Counted from the first letter of the stretch, positions 1 to 8,109 are shown. The stretch is 47,187 bases of DNA from Bacteroidales bacterium UBA1035 (GCA_002316835.1 DCEG01000007.1:1-47187), one strand, 5' to 3'. The notes: generated by a model not told the origin, from the letters alone. Numbers and translations: made by a program.

Positions 1-1
1 A

Positions 2-784
2 ATGAGGATAATCGATACACATGCACACTTGTATCTGGAGGACTTTGACAGCGACCTGGATGAAGTGGTTGAAAAAGCAAAGTCCATTGGTGTAGAAAAA
101 ATTTTGTTGCCTAATATAGATGAAACTTCTATTTCAAACTTAAAGCAAACAGTTGACAAATATCCATCCTTTTTTATACCGATGATGGGATTGCATCCAA
201 CAAGCGTATCTGAGGATTGGGAGCAACAATTGAAAATTGTCTATGACGAGTTAAATTGTTCAGAATACATAGCTATTGGCGAGATTGGTATCGATCTTTA
301 CTGGGATAGAAGCTCCCTGGCAAGACAAACAGCCGCATTTGAAAGACAGCTCGAATGGAGTATTGATAAAAAACTACCTGTGGCAATACACTCAAGAGAT
401 GCAATTCCTGAAGTAATACAATCGTTAAAGAATGTTGGAGGGAAGAGCGTTTTTGGAGTTTTTCACAGCTTCGGAGGAAGCGCAGAAGAATTGGAAAGAA
501 TTTTAGAGCTGGAGAATTTTTACGTTGGTATAAATGGAGTGGTTACCTTTAAAAAATCGGGGTTAAGTGAAACGTTGCTAAACTGTAATTTAGAAAAGAT
601 AATTCTTGAAACCGATTCTCCATATCTGGCCCCGGTACCATACAGGGGTAAACGCAACCAGTCGGGCTATTTAGCAGAAATAATAAAAAAGCTTACAGAA
701 ATTTATAATAAAACTGAAAAAGAAATTGCCGAAACAACTACAAAAAACGCTTATCAATTGTTTAATTTAGCGTCTTATGATTAA
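2..784 (+). CDS. TatD family metal-dependent hydrolase/DNase
   Basis: A 260-residue protein of normal TatD length. The N-terminus carries the metal-binding DTHAHLY motif (His7, His9). Further family landmarks are GEIGID (metal-bridging Glu), IHSR, a central FHSFGG and a C-terminal ETDSPYLAP with the conserved Asp. TatD proteins are TIM-barrel amidohydrolase-fold enzymes, usually 3'-5' exonucleases or DNA-repair nucleases in the cytoplasm. The specific substrate is not shown by the sequence. The ATG lies one base inside the window edge; because the first residues already match the family start, the gene is probably complete. Its upstream context is out of view. It is followed by a short T-rich spacer and then tRNA-Ser. 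Confidence 0.93.
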   Translation: MRIIDTHAHLYLEDFDSDLDEVVEKAKSIGVEKILLPNIDETSISNLKQTVDKYPSFFIPMMGLHPTSVSEDWEQQLKIVYDELNCSEYIAIGEIGIDLYWDRSSLARQTAAFERQLEWSIDKKLPVAIHSRDAIPEVIQSLKNVGGKSVFGVFHSFGGSAEELERILELENFYVGINGVVTFKKSGLSETLLNCNLEKIILETDSPYLAPVPYRGKRNQSGYLAEIIKKLTEIYNKTEKEIAETTTKNAYQLFNLASYD

Positions 785-944
785 GTAAATAGGACCTTTT
801 TTTATCAAAAAGTGTTTTTTTTTAAATAATTTGCACTTGAAATAGTATTAAATCGATAATTTCTGTAATTTTGTGACTGGAAAAGAAGGGTAAGTAATTT
901 TTTTTTTGTAATTTGCGCCCGTTTTCTAAAACTGTCTCCTTTAG

Positions 945-1032
945 GGAGAGATGCTCGAGTGGTTGAAGAGGCACGCCTGGAAAGCGTGTATACGCCAAAA
1001 GTGTATCGCGGGTTCGAATCCCGCTCTCTCCG
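945..1032 (+). tRNA. tRNA-Ser (anticodon GGA)
   Basis: An 88-nt class II tRNA. The acceptor stem GGAGAGA (945-951) pairs with TCTCTCC (1025-1031), followed by discriminator G1032. The anticodon stem CACGC/GCGTG encloses loop CTGGAAA with anticodon GGA, reading serine UCC/UCU. A long variable arm follows, as expected for tRNA-Ser, then a T-arm GCGGG-TTCGAAT-CCCGC. CCA is not encoded. The sequence TAATTTGC lies about 30 nt upstream and resembles a degenerate -7 box. Confidence 0.97.
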
Positions 1033-1146
1033 CGCGAACAGGCTGATAAATAACATATAAGACAAAGAACTAAACGTTTAAAATAAATCAAAAAAATCAA
1101 TTAAAAACAAAATTAAATTCATTAATCCAAAAAAATTGAACACACA

Positions 1147-1935
1147 ATGAAAAAGTTATTTGCAATTTTAGCAATCTTCGGCCTAATGTCTGTGGGATTG
1201 CCAACAATTCTTTCAGCTCAAGATGCTCCCGCTGCACCTGCAGTAGAAGAAACAGCTCCAGCAGCAGTATCGGTTTCCGAAACTGATGGAGGTGGATTTC
1301 ACCAGGCACTGAAAGTTAAATTCATTGAGGGTGGTGCCGGATTTATGGCTCCCATTGCTCTTTGTTTAATTCTTGGTTTAGCTTTCGCTCTTGAAAGAAT
1401 TATTTATCTGAGTTTAGCAGACGTTAATCCTAAAACATTGTTGAACGGGGTTGGTGAAGCACTCGACAGAGGTGACGTTGAAGCTGCAAAAGACATTGCC
1501 CGCAACACACGCGGCCCAATTGCATCTATTGCATATCAGGGATTACTTCGCTTAGATCAAGGTCCCGATGCTGTTGAACGCGCCATAGTAGCGTACGGAG
1601 GTGTACAGAGTGGTTTGCTGGAAAGAAACCTATCGTGGATCACCTTGTTTATCGCGTTGGCTCCGTCTCTCGGATTCTTGGGAACAGTAGTAGGTATGGT
1701 TATGGCTTTCGACGACATCCAACGTGCAGGTGATATGAGCCCGACAATTGTTGCCGGTGGTATGAAAGTGGCTTTGATCACGACAGTATTCGGTCTTATC
1801 GTAGCTCTTATCCTTCAAGTTTTCTACAACTACATTCTTTCAAAATTGGAAGGCATTCTTAACAAAATGGAAGATGCTTCGATCACTCTTCTTGACCAGG
1901 TAGTAAAATACAACGTTAAATACAAAAAATTATAA
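1147..1935 (+). CDS. exbB: ExbB/TolQ/MotA-type proton channel protein
   Basis: A 262-residue inner-membrane protein. Residues 1-24 form a signal-peptide-like segment ending in SAQ, followed by an Ala/Pro/Glu-rich linker (about 25-45), typical of Bacteroidota ExbB. Membrane segments fall near 65-88, 164-188 and 204-228. The second contains the conserved LAPSLGFLGTVVGMVMAF stretch of the MotA/TolQ/ExbB family. In the family, ExbB pentamers with ExbD conduct protons and energise TonB-dependent uptake. It heads a tight four-gene operon, with only 5 bp to the next gene and two ExbD genes behind. No TonB gene is present here. Confidence 0.92.
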   Translation: MKKLFAILAIFGLMSVGLPTILSAQDAPAAPAVEETAPAAVSVSETDGGGFHQALKVKFIEGGAGFMAPIALCLILGLAFALERIIYLSLADVNPKTLLNGVGEALDRGDVEAAKDIARNTRGPIASIAYQGLLRLDQGPDAVERAIVAYGGVQSGLLERNLSWITLFIALAPSLGFLGTVVGMVMAFDDIQRAGDMSPTIVAGGMKVALITTVFGLIVALILQVFYNYILSKLEGILNKMEDASITLLDQVVKYNVKYKKL

Positions 1936-1940
1936 TTAAT

Positions 1941-2420
1941 ATGGCTGTAACTAAAATACGTAAAACCTCCAGTTTAGCGTTCCTGGTTACCATTATTGTT
2001 ACATTGGTGGTATTGGGGCTATTCTTATTTGGAGGACAAGTTGCGCCTGAACAGAAACTTGTTCCTGACATGTCTCAGCCCATATTTACCGATATGTTGC
2101 TGTATTGGGCTTATGCGCTACTTGCAATAACAATTGTAGCATTGATACTTTTCGCTATATTCGGTTTTCTCCACAGCTTGAAGGTTAATCCTAAAGGCGC
2201 CATACGCGGACTATTGGTTCTTTTGGCAATGGTTGTAATTTTAGGAATATCTTACTTCCTTGGAAGCGGAGAAATATTGAATATCCCAGGTTATGACGGA
2301 GGAGACAATAATCCCGGCACTTTAAAAGTTGTTGATATGTGGTTATTTACCACCTACTTCATGCTTGTATTAGTCGTTGTAGCCGTGTTGATATCTCCTT
2401 TACTGAGTAGAAGAAAATAA
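1941..2420 (+). CDS. Small four-helix membrane protein of the ExbBD operon
   Basis: A 159-residue hydrophobic protein with four predicted membrane segments, near residues 12-30, 52-76, 85-107 and 133-155. A soluble loop rich in Gly/Asp/Asn lies at about 112-128, and the C-terminus is basic (LLSRRK). I do not recognise a named domain. It lies 5 bp after exbB and 51 bp before the first exbD, so it is almost certainly cotranscribed and is probably an accessory subunit of the same motor complex. That role rests on gene position only. No catalytic motif is visible. Confidence 0.85.
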   Translation: MAVTKIRKTSSLAFLVTIIVTLVVLGLFLFGGQVAPEQKLVPDMSQPIFTDMLLYWAYALLAITIVALILFAIFGFLHSLKVNPKGAIRGLLVLLAMVVILGISYFLGSGEILNIPGYDGGDNNPGTLKVVDMWLFTTYFMLVLVVVAVLISPLLSRRK

Positions 2421-2471
2421 CAGTTGATTTTTCCTCTTTTTTAAATGGAGGAATAAATAAAGATAAAATTT

Positions 2472-3107
2472 ATGGCTAAGAAAAAAAGAAAAGTTCCTGC
2501 GCTGAATGCAAGTTCAATGGCAGACATTTCGTTTCTTTTGCTTACTTTCTTCCTGCTAGTTTCCAGTATGGATACCGACAGTGGTTTGGCAAGGCGTTTA
2601 CCGCCACCGCCACAAGTGGAAGACCAGCAACAAACGGTTGATGTTCAAAGACGTAACTTGTTGGTTGTATTGGTAAACTCCAGCGATGAAACAATGGTTA
2701 CTTCACAGGCAGAGACAGAATGGTATCAAAGCGATGCCGAACTGCACGGTCGTGGTAATAAAGCAAGTTTGAAAGACAAAGTAAAAGAATTTGTATTGAA
2801 TACAAGTAATAATCCTTTATTACCTGAGTTAGTGGAAGAAGATTTTGGCGCTCCAATCGGGACAGTACCGGTAACGGCTGACCACGTCGTGTCGCTGCAA
2901 AACGATGCCACAACCAGTTATAAAACCTATATTGCTGTTCAGAATGAGTTAGTAAAAGCTTATAACGAACTGCGTCAGGAAGGAGCAAGAAAGTATTTCA
3001 ATTCTGATTACGAAAATCTGACCGATGACCAAAAGGAACAGATAAATAAATTGTATCCGCAGAGAATCTCTGAGGCTGAACCTAAAAACTTTATGGGAGG
3101 AAATTAA
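2472..3107 (+). CDS. exbD: ExbD/TolR family transport protein (long form)
   Basis: A 211-residue single-pass inner-membrane protein. A basic N-terminus (KKKRK) is followed by a membrane helix at about 17-36, with Asp19 in SSMADISFLLLTFFLL matching the proton-carrying Asp of ExbD. The periplasmic part is longer than in classical ExbD (about 140 residues). It carries an extra acidic and polar region at about 60-170, and its tail YNELRQEGARKYF resembles the family's C-terminal periplasmic helix. One base separates it from the second exbD gene. The paired ExbDs probably form a hetero-dimer inside one ExbB pore (inference). Confidence 0.88.
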   Translation: MAKKKRKVPALNASSMADISFLLLTFFLLVSSMDTDSGLARRLPPPPQVEDQQQTVDVQRRNLLVVLVNSSDETMVTSQAETEWYQSDAELHGRGNKASLKDKVKEFVLNTSNNPLLPELVEEDFGAPIGTVPVTADHVVSLQNDATTSYKTYIAVQNELVKAYNELRQEGARKYFNSDYENLTDDQKEQINKLYPQRISEAEPKNFMGGN

Positions 3108-3108
3108 T

Positions 3109-3567
3109 ATGGGAAAATTTAATAAAAGCGGCGGGCGCGATATGCCTGAACTGAATACAGCTTCAATGCCAGACTTGGTGTTTGCCATCTTATTCTTCTT
3201 TATGGTTACTACCACCATGCGTTCAGAAACGCTAATGGTTAGATTAAAGCTTCCATCTGCAACTGAAATTCAAAAACTGGAGAAAAAATCTCTTGTGACG
3301 TACATCAACATCGGACCAGCCATGGACGCTAAATACGGTACCGGAACTCAGATGCAGTTGAACGATAAGTTCGCGCAAGTTGAGGACATCCAGGATTACA
3401 TAGCTCAGGAGAAGGCAAGTATGAATGAAGCTGATCAACAGTTGATGACAGTATCAATCAAAGCTGATGAAGACACAAGGATGCGCTATATCAGTGATGT
3501 TAAACAAGCACTCAGAAAAGCGTACGCCTTGAAAATCAGCTACTCAGCACGAAAAGCTGAAAACTAA
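3109..3567 (+). CDS. exbD: ExbD/TolR family transport protein (short form)
   Basis: A 152-residue protein with a short cytoplasmic N-terminus, one membrane helix at about 19-37 containing the functional Asp22 (SMPDLVFAILFFFMV), and a periplasmic domain ending in a helix (RYISDVKQALRKAYALKISY) typical of ExbD. It starts one base after the stop of the longer ExbD, so translation is probably coupled. It is the last gene of the exbB operon and is followed by a strong hairpin at 3612-3646. The partner TonB is not in the window. Confidence 0.9.
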   Translation: MGKFNKSGGRDMPELNTASMPDLVFAILFFFMVTTTMRSETLMVRLKLPSATEIQKLEKKSLVTYINIGPAMDAKYGTGTQMQLNDKFAQVEDIQDYIAQEKASMNEADQQLMTVSIKADEDTRMRYISDVKQALRKAYALKISYSARKAEN

Positions 3568-3611
3568 TGTAAGAGGCACACAGCTGTGTAATCTCTAATA
3601 AATCTGATAAT

Positions 3612-3646
3612 AAAAAACCGAATCACAAATGTGATTCGGTTTTTTT
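3612..3646. terminator. Bidirectional intrinsic terminator
   Basis: Stem ACCGAATCAC (3617-3626) with loop AAAT and the perfect complement 3631-3640. An A-run lies on the left and a T-run on the right, so it can end both the exbD operon (plus) and the anaerobic sulfatase-maturase gene (minus, stop at 3675). Confidence 0.9.
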
Positions 3647-3674
3647 GGTTTACCTTATTTGCTAAGCTTACCTT

Positions 3675-4913
3675 TTAGTCAAACGAAGGCATTCCTGCCT
3701 TTAACCAATCCATAACATTTGCGGGCGGGCACTTTGCCATTAATTCCCGTTTCATGAAATCCATATATGGAGCAACATGGTCGAAGAACTTATAATAACC
3801 TTTACATAGATAATTCAAACCGGGATTTCCGTATTTATCTTTTATAAACCTGTTCTTGGGACACTCTCCATAACAGGCAAAAAGGAATTCACATTCACGG
3901 CATTGTTTCGGCAGTTTATCAAATTTATCATTACCGAATTTAAGCTGCTCATCGGAATACATCATAGACGCGAGTGGCTTAGCATAAATGTTTCCCAGTC
4001 GATATTCAGGAAAAACAAAATGATCGCACGAGTAAACATCACCGTTGAATTCCATCACACCGGCATGACCACAAGTTTTGGCCATAGTACAGAGGCCGGG
4101 TTGCTCTCCTACCCAATTAGCAAGTGTGGAGTCAAAAATTTGAACAAAAACCTGCCCCACATCTTCTTTAATCCATTCCTCGAAAACTGCACAAAGAAAA
4201 CTACCCCACTTTTCGGGTGAAACACTAAAATGAGCAAGCTCTACTTCCTCGTCTTTATCTTCTGCTGTTGCAAGCTTTAATGGTGATCGTTTTTTTCTTA
4301 ATCGCTCTACAATAGGAGTAAATTGGATAAACTGAGCACCTATGGTTTTAAAGAAACGGTAAAACTCTATCGGAAAATCAGCATTATAGTCGTTTACGAC
4401 GGCCATGCAGTTGTAGTCAACACCGTATTTTTTCAGAAGTTCAATACCTTTCATCACCTTATGGAACGATGGACGCCCAGTTTTATCGCGCCGGTATTCA
4501 TCGTGAAACTCCTGAGGTCCATCAATAGATATACCTATCAAAAAATTATTTTCTTTGAAAAACTTGCACCAATCATCGTTAAGTAACGTTCCGTTGGTTT
4601 GAAGTGAATTATCTATTTGTCTCCCGGCAGCATATTTTTTCTGAAGTTCCACTGCCCGTTTATAAAAACTCAACGGACGCATCAGCGTTTCTCCTCCATG
4701 CCAAGTAAACATAACCTGCGGCATGGTTTGTGCCTCAATATACTCTTTGATAAACTTTTCGAGCAGTTCTTCGCTCATTACATGATTTTTCTTCTCCGTA
4801 TATAAATTTGCCTTTTCAAGATAGTAACAATAATCGCAATCGAGGTTGCATTTAGAGCCAACTGGCTTTAACATTACATATAGTGGTTTGGCAAATGGTG
4901 CAAATGTTGACAT
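3675..4913 (-). CDS. Anaerobic sulfatase-maturating enzyme (radical SAM/SPASM)
   Basis: A 412-residue radical SAM protein. The SAM cluster is Cys22-x3-Cys26-x2-Cys29 (CNLDCDYC, followed by YYLEK). The C-terminal SPASM region has CGHAGVMEFNGDVYSCDHF and CRECEFLFACYGECP, which supply ligands for two auxiliary 4Fe-4S clusters. The family converts a Cys or Ser of sulfatases to formylglycine in the cytoplasm before export; the Bacteroides homologue is known as chuR. I place the start at 4913 (MSTFAPFAKPLYVML). A longer in-frame extension to 5003 is unlikely because a -7 box sits at 4933-4940, inside it. No sulfatase gene lies in the window. Confidence 0.9.
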   Translation of the reverse strand: MSTFAPFAKPLYVMLKPVGSKCNLDCDYCYYLEKANLYTEKKNHVMSEELLEKFIKEYIEAQTMPQVMFTWHGGETLMRPLSFYKRAVELQKKYAAGRQIDNSLQTNGTLLNDDWCKFFKENNFLIGISIDGPQEFHDEYRRDKTGRPSFHKVMKGIELLKKYGVDYNCMAVVNDYNADFPIEFYRFFKTIGAQFIQFTPIVERLRKKRSPLKLATAEDKDEEVELAHFSVSPEKWGSFLCAVFEEWIKEDVGQVFVQIFDSTLANWVGEQPGLCTMAKTCGHAGVMEFNGDVYSCDHFVFPEYRLGNIYAKPLASMMYSDEQLKFGNDKFDKLPKQCRECEFLFACYGECPKNRFIKDKYGNPGLNYLCKGYYKFFDHVAPYMDFMKRELMAKCPPANVMDWLKAGMPSFD

Positions 4914-4929
4914 ATAAATATTATTTATA

Positions 4930-4952
4930 GCACAAATATAAACAATTTGTGC
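4930..4952. promoter_or_regulatory. Inverted repeat over the maturase -7 box
   Basis: GCACAAAT (4930-4937), a 7-nt spacer, then ATTTGTGC (4945-4952): a perfect 8-bp inverted repeat. On the minus strand TATATTTG (4940 down to 4933) matches the Bacteroidota -7 consensus TAnnTTTG for the sulfatase-maturase gene. A protein bound to the repeat would cover that promoter, so it is a candidate operator in the divergent intergenic region with doxX. Confidence 0.5.
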
Positions 4953-5003
4953 GGTTTTGGAGTTTAGGGTTGGAATATTAACATTATTATTAAAAAGAAA
5001 CAA

Positions 5004-5420
5004 ATGAGAAAAAAAGAAGATTTAGTAAACATTGGATTACTCGTGCTCAGAATCGGTATCGGAATCTCTATATTTTTTCACGGCTTACCAAAAATCACCG
5101 GTGGCCCGGAGACGTGGACAGCCATTGGTGGCAGTATGTCGAACTTAGGAATTAATTTTGCTCCTACATTCTGGGGATTTATGGCTGCTTTTTCTGAAAC
5201 CATTGGTGGAATTTTGTTCGCTTTAGGGCTATTCTTCCGTCCTGCAGCTTTCTTATTAGTTGGAACAATGATTGTAGCACTGGTAATGCACTTTTCGCAA
5301 GGCGATGATTTTATGAAATATGGTCATGCACTCGATTTACTGATAGTTTTCGTTGCGGCATTACTAACCGGGCCTGGAAAATACTCGTTTGATGCTAAAT
5401 TTCTTCCGAAGATAGCGTAA
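5004..5420 (+). CDS. DoxX family membrane protein
   Basis: A 138-residue protein with four hydrophobic helices, near 8-27, 47-67, 72-93 and 107-125. The pattern LRIGIGISIFFHGLPKITGG and the later AAFSETIGGILFALGLFFRPAA are typical of DoxX/DoxD-like inner-membrane proteins. The family role is loosely linked to redox and quinone chemistry; no reaction can be assigned from sequence. It is transcribed divergently from the sulfatase-maturase gene, and its ATG lies 90 bp from that gene's start. An intrinsic terminator follows at 5468-5512. Confidence 0.87.
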   Translation: MRKKEDLVNIGLLVLRIGIGISIFFHGLPKITGGPETWTAIGGSMSNLGINFAPTFWGFMAAFSETIGGILFALGLFFRPAAFLLVGTMIVALVMHFSQGDDFMKYGHALDLLIVFVAALLTGPGKYSFDAKFLPKIA

Positions 5421-5467
5421 GTGAAAGAAATCAGAAATTAGAAGAGGCTTATTACTTATAAAATATT

Positions 5468-5512
5468 AATCCCTTATTTCGTCATAATTCGATGAAATAA
5501 GGGATTTTTTTA
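5468..5512 (+). terminator. Intrinsic terminator after doxX
   Basis: Stem ATCCCTTATTTC (5469-5480) pairs with GAAATAAGGGAT (5494-5505), with a 13-nt loop and a run of Ts behind it. It ends the doxX transcript before the oppositely oriented SRP RNA gene. Confidence 0.88.
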
Positions 5513-5542
5513 TTGGGATTTTTAAAAATTTATTTTTACCCG

Positions 5543-5573
5543 TCTTTCATCTTGGTTCCTGGCTCTTTTGTCT
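5543..5573 (+). repeat. Dispersed intergenic repeat, copy a
   Basis: The segment around CTTGGTTCCTGGCTCTTTTG matches similar short stretches at 9255-9283, 11173-11200 (reverse) and 25413-25436 (reverse). The shared core is roughly CTTGRYTCYTGRCTCTT. It sits between the doxX terminator and the 3' end of the SRP RNA. Confidence 0.5.
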
Positions 5574-5584
5574 GAATAAAAAAA

Positions 5585-5680
5585 GGGTAAGCTTACTATA
5601 TCGCGCCGCTACAACCAAATACCCTTGCTTCGGTCAAGACCTGGGGGATTCAATGGGAGCTGGCCGTATAGGACTTACCC
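5585..5680 (-). ncRNA. ffs: Signal recognition particle RNA, small bacterial type (4.5S)
   Basis: A 96-nt minus-strand RNA. The ends pair perfectly (GGGTAAG at the 5' end, CTTACCC at the 3' end), giving one long imperfect hairpin. The apex carries the SRP helix 8 signature CAGGTC-TTGA-CCGAAGCAAGGG, including the GAAGCA strand of the Ffh-binding symmetric loop. It is followed by seven Ts as a terminator. A TATCTTTG -7 box lies just upstream at 5692-5685. It binds Ffh to target nascent membrane proteins. No protein-coding frame covers it. Confidence 0.88.
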
Positions 5681-5684
5681 GTTA

Positions 5685-5715
5685 CAAAGATACGGCTTTT
5701 TTTTAAGTTACAAAA
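5685..5715 (-). promoter_or_regulatory. Promoter of the SRP RNA
   Basis: On the minus strand TATCTTTG (5692 down to 5685) fits TAnnTTTG, with TTTG (about 5714-5711) 18 nt upstream as a -33 element. The RNA's paired 5' end begins 5 nt downstream. This is the best-formed promoter in the window. Confidence 0.7.
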
Positions 5716-5751
5716 CCATTGATTTGATTTTCTTAAATAAAAGGCTTTTGT

Positions 5752-5759
5752 TACCTTTG
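5752..5759 (+). promoter_or_regulatory. -7 box ahead of pepT
   Basis: TACCTTTG matches TAnnTTTG, 21 bp before the pepT ATG. It is divergent from and 59 bp away from the SRP RNA -7 box. Confidence 0.55.
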
Positions 5760-5780
5760 TAGCTACTAAAAGAAAAAACT

Positions 5781-7004
5781 ATGAACATTGTTGAAAGATT
5801 TATTAAGTACGTGAAAATAGACACACAGTCTGACGAGAATAATTCTCAAACACCAAGCACACAAAAGCAATTTAACCTGGCAAAGGAAGTTGAGCGTGAA
5901 ATGGTTGAAATGGGTTTAACAGACGTTTCTCTCGACAACAATTGTTATCTTATGGCAACTTTGCCATCGAATACAGATAAGGATGTTCCCACTATTGGAT
6001 TTATCGCACACTTTGATACAAGTCCCGATATGAGCGGAGAAAACGTGAGTCCCCGAATCATAAAGAATTACGACGGGAAAGATATCGTGTTAAATGAAAC
6101 TCAGAATATTGTCTCATCACCCAACGATTTTCCCGAGCTGTTGAAATTCGTTGGAGATGATATCATTGTTACCGATGGGACAACACTGCTTGGCGCTGAC
6201 GACAAAGCGGGAATTGCCGAAATCATGACCGCCATGGAATACTTAATCGCTCATCCGGAGATCAAGCACGGAAAAATCCGTATCGGATTTACACCCGATG
6301 AAGAGATCGGTCGTGGAGCAGATAAATTCGATGTAAAAAAATTCGGTGCAGATTGGGCATATACCATGGATGGCAGTGAAATCGGCGAATTGGAATACGA
6401 AAATTTCAACGCCGCATCGGCAAAAATATCCATTCAAGGAAGAAATGTTCATCCCGGATATGCAAAAAATAAGATGATCAACGCTTTGCACGTAGCTAAC
6501 GAACTGATACAAATGCTTCCTGTTAGCGAACGTCCGGAATATACGGAAAAATACGAAGGCTTTTTCCATCTGATTGCTATTAACGGAACGGTTGACGAAG
6601 CATCGGTCTCGTACATTATCCGCGATCATGACAGACAGATATTTGAAAGTCGTAAAAAACAAATGGAACAAGCTGTTGCTTTCTTAAACTCACGTTACGA
6701 CAACAGACTTAAACTCGAAATGCGCGATCAGTATTACAACATGCGCGAAAAAGTAGAACCGGTAAAATATGTTGTAGACTACGCCTACAAGGCGATGGAA
6801 GAAGTGGGAATCACACCCATTGTAAAACCCATCCGGGGAGGAACGGATGGTGCACGTCTATCGTTTATGGGTTTGCCTTGCCCAAATATCTTTGCCGGGG
6901 GCATGAATTTCCACGGACGATATGAATTTATCCCCACTAAAGCGATGGAAAAAGCTACACAAGTAATCGTAAAGATTGCCGAATTGGTAGCGAAAGAAGC
7001 ATAA
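5781..7004 (+). CDS. pepT: Peptidase T (tripeptide aminopeptidase)
   Basis: A 407-residue M20-family metallopeptidase, the normal PepT length. Zinc-site motifs are visible: HFDTSPD (His77), GADDKAG (Asp140), TPDEEIGRG (Glu174 catalytic, Glu175 ligand) and the C-terminal MNFHGRYEF. Residues about 205-315 form the lid/dimerisation domain, including NVHPGYAKNKM. The enzyme removes N-terminal residues from tripeptides in the cytoplasm. It has its own promoter, and gcvT begins 19 bp after its stop, so the two genes are probably cotranscribed. Confidence 0.96.
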   Translation: MNIVERFIKYVKIDTQSDENNSQTPSTQKQFNLAKEVEREMVEMGLTDVSLDNNCYLMATLPSNTDKDVPTIGFIAHFDTSPDMSGENVSPRIIKNYDGKDIVLNETQNIVSSPNDFPELLKFVGDDIIVTDGTTLLGADDKAGIAEIMTAMEYLIAHPEIKHGKIRIGFTPDEEIGRGADKFDVKKFGADWAYTMDGSEIGELEYENFNAASAKISIQGRNVHPGYAKNKMINALHVANELIQMLPVSERPEYTEKYEGFFHLIAINGTVDEASVSYIIRDHDRQIFESRKKQMEQAVAFLNSRYDNRLKLEMRDQYYNMREKVEPVKYVVDYAYKAMEEVGITPIVKPIRGGTDGARLSFMGLPCPNIFAGGMNFHGRYEFIPTKAMEKATQVIVKIAELVAKEA

Positions 7005-7023
7005 ATCTTTAACACACAATGAT

Positions 7024-8109
7024 ATGAAAAAAACACCTTTTACAGACACACACATTGCGCTTGGCGCAAAAATGCACGAGTTCGCCGGCTACAACATGCC
7101 CATTGAATATTCGGGAATTATTGACGAACACCAAACCGTAGTAAACGCCGTTGGAGTTTTCGATGTTTCGCACATGGGCGAATTTTGGGTAAAGGGACCA
7201 AAAGCACTCGAATTCCTTCAGAAAGTTACGACCAACGATGTATCTAAACTGGAAGTTGGAAAAATACAATATACCTGTTTCCCAAACGAAGAAGGAGGTA
7301 TAAAAGATGACTTTCTACTTTATCATTACGAACCGGAAAAATATCTGATGGTGGTTAACGCAGGAAACATGGCTAAAGATTGGGAATGGTGCCAAAAAAA
7401 CAACACCATGGGCGCTGAATTGGAAGATGCATCAAGTCATACTGCCTTGCTTGCCGTGCAAGGACCAAAAGCGATAGAAACACTGCAAAAAATCACCGAT
7501 ATAGATTTGTCTGCTGTTCCTTACTACACGTTCGTTACCGGAAAAATGGGTGGTGTTGATAATGTAATTATCTCCAACACCGGATACACGGGTGCAGGCG
7601 GTTTTGAACTCTATTTCTATCCCGAATACGGGAAGAAAATTTGGGATGCCATTTTCGAAGCCGGAGCCGAATTCGGAATTAAACCCGTCGGATTGGGAGC
7701 ACGTGACACACTTCGTCTCGAAATGGGTTTCTGTCTTTATGGAAACGATTTGGACGAAACCACGACTCCTTTGGAAGCAGGTTTAGGCTGGATAACAAAA
7801 TTCGTGGATGGCAATGATTTTATAGCAAGAGACGTGCTCGAAAAACAAAAGACTGAAGGCGTTACACGCAAGCTGTGTGGCTTCACTCTCTTAGACAAGG
7901 GTATTCCTCGTCACGGATACGAAATTGTGAATGCTGATGATGAAGTTGTTGGAACAGTAACCTCGGGAACTATCTCACCCGTATTGAAAGTAGGTATAGG
8001 CCTGGGATATGTAAAACCGGAATACGCAAAAGCAGGAACCGAAATCTTTATAAAAGTACGCAACAAAAACCTGAAAGCAGAGGTTACCAAATTGCCTTTC
8101 AGAAAATAA
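7024..8109 (+). CDS. gcvT: Glycine cleavage system T protein (aminomethyltransferase)
   Basis: A 361-residue protein of standard GcvT length. It opens with KKTPFTDTHIALGAKMHEFAGYNMPIEY and has the folate-domain signature FDVSHMGEFWVKG, then NTGYTGAGGFELYF and GLGARDTLRLEMGFCLYGND. It transfers the methylene group from aminomethyl-lipoyl H protein to tetrahydrofolate and releases ammonia. The other cleavage-system genes (gcvH, gcvP) are not nearby, a common split arrangement. It follows pepT closely and is ended by a 19-bp hairpin. Confidence 0.97.
   Translation: MKKTPFTDTHIALGAKMHEFAGYNMPIEYSGIIDEHQTVVNAVGVFDVSHMGEFWVKGPKALEFLQKVTTNDVSKLEVGKIQYTCFPNEEGGIKDDFLLYHYEPEKYLMVVNAGNMAKDWEWCQKNNTMGAELEDASSHTALLAVQGPKAIETLQKITDIDLSAVPYYTFVTGKMGGVDNVIISNTGYTGAGGFELYFYPEYGKKIWDAIFEAGAEFGIKPVGLGARDTLRLEMGFCLYGNDLDETTTPLEAGLGWITKFVDGNDFIARDVLEKQKTEGVTRKLCGFTLLDKGIPRHGYEIVNADDEVVGTVTSGTISPVLKVGIGLGYVKPEYAKAGTEIFIKVRNKNLKAEVTKLPFRK

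Noticed and set aside
805..1100. Minus-strand reading frames across the tRNA-Ser gene containing SGIRTRDTLL or RERDSNPRYT
   Set aside because: These are antisense translations of tRNA-Ser. This is a well-known source of false proteins in databases, and the tRNA structure explains the DNA.
3675..5003. A 442-residue version of the sulfatase-maturase starting at 5003
   Set aside because: The extra 30 residues do not fit the family start, and the only -7 box lies inside the extension.
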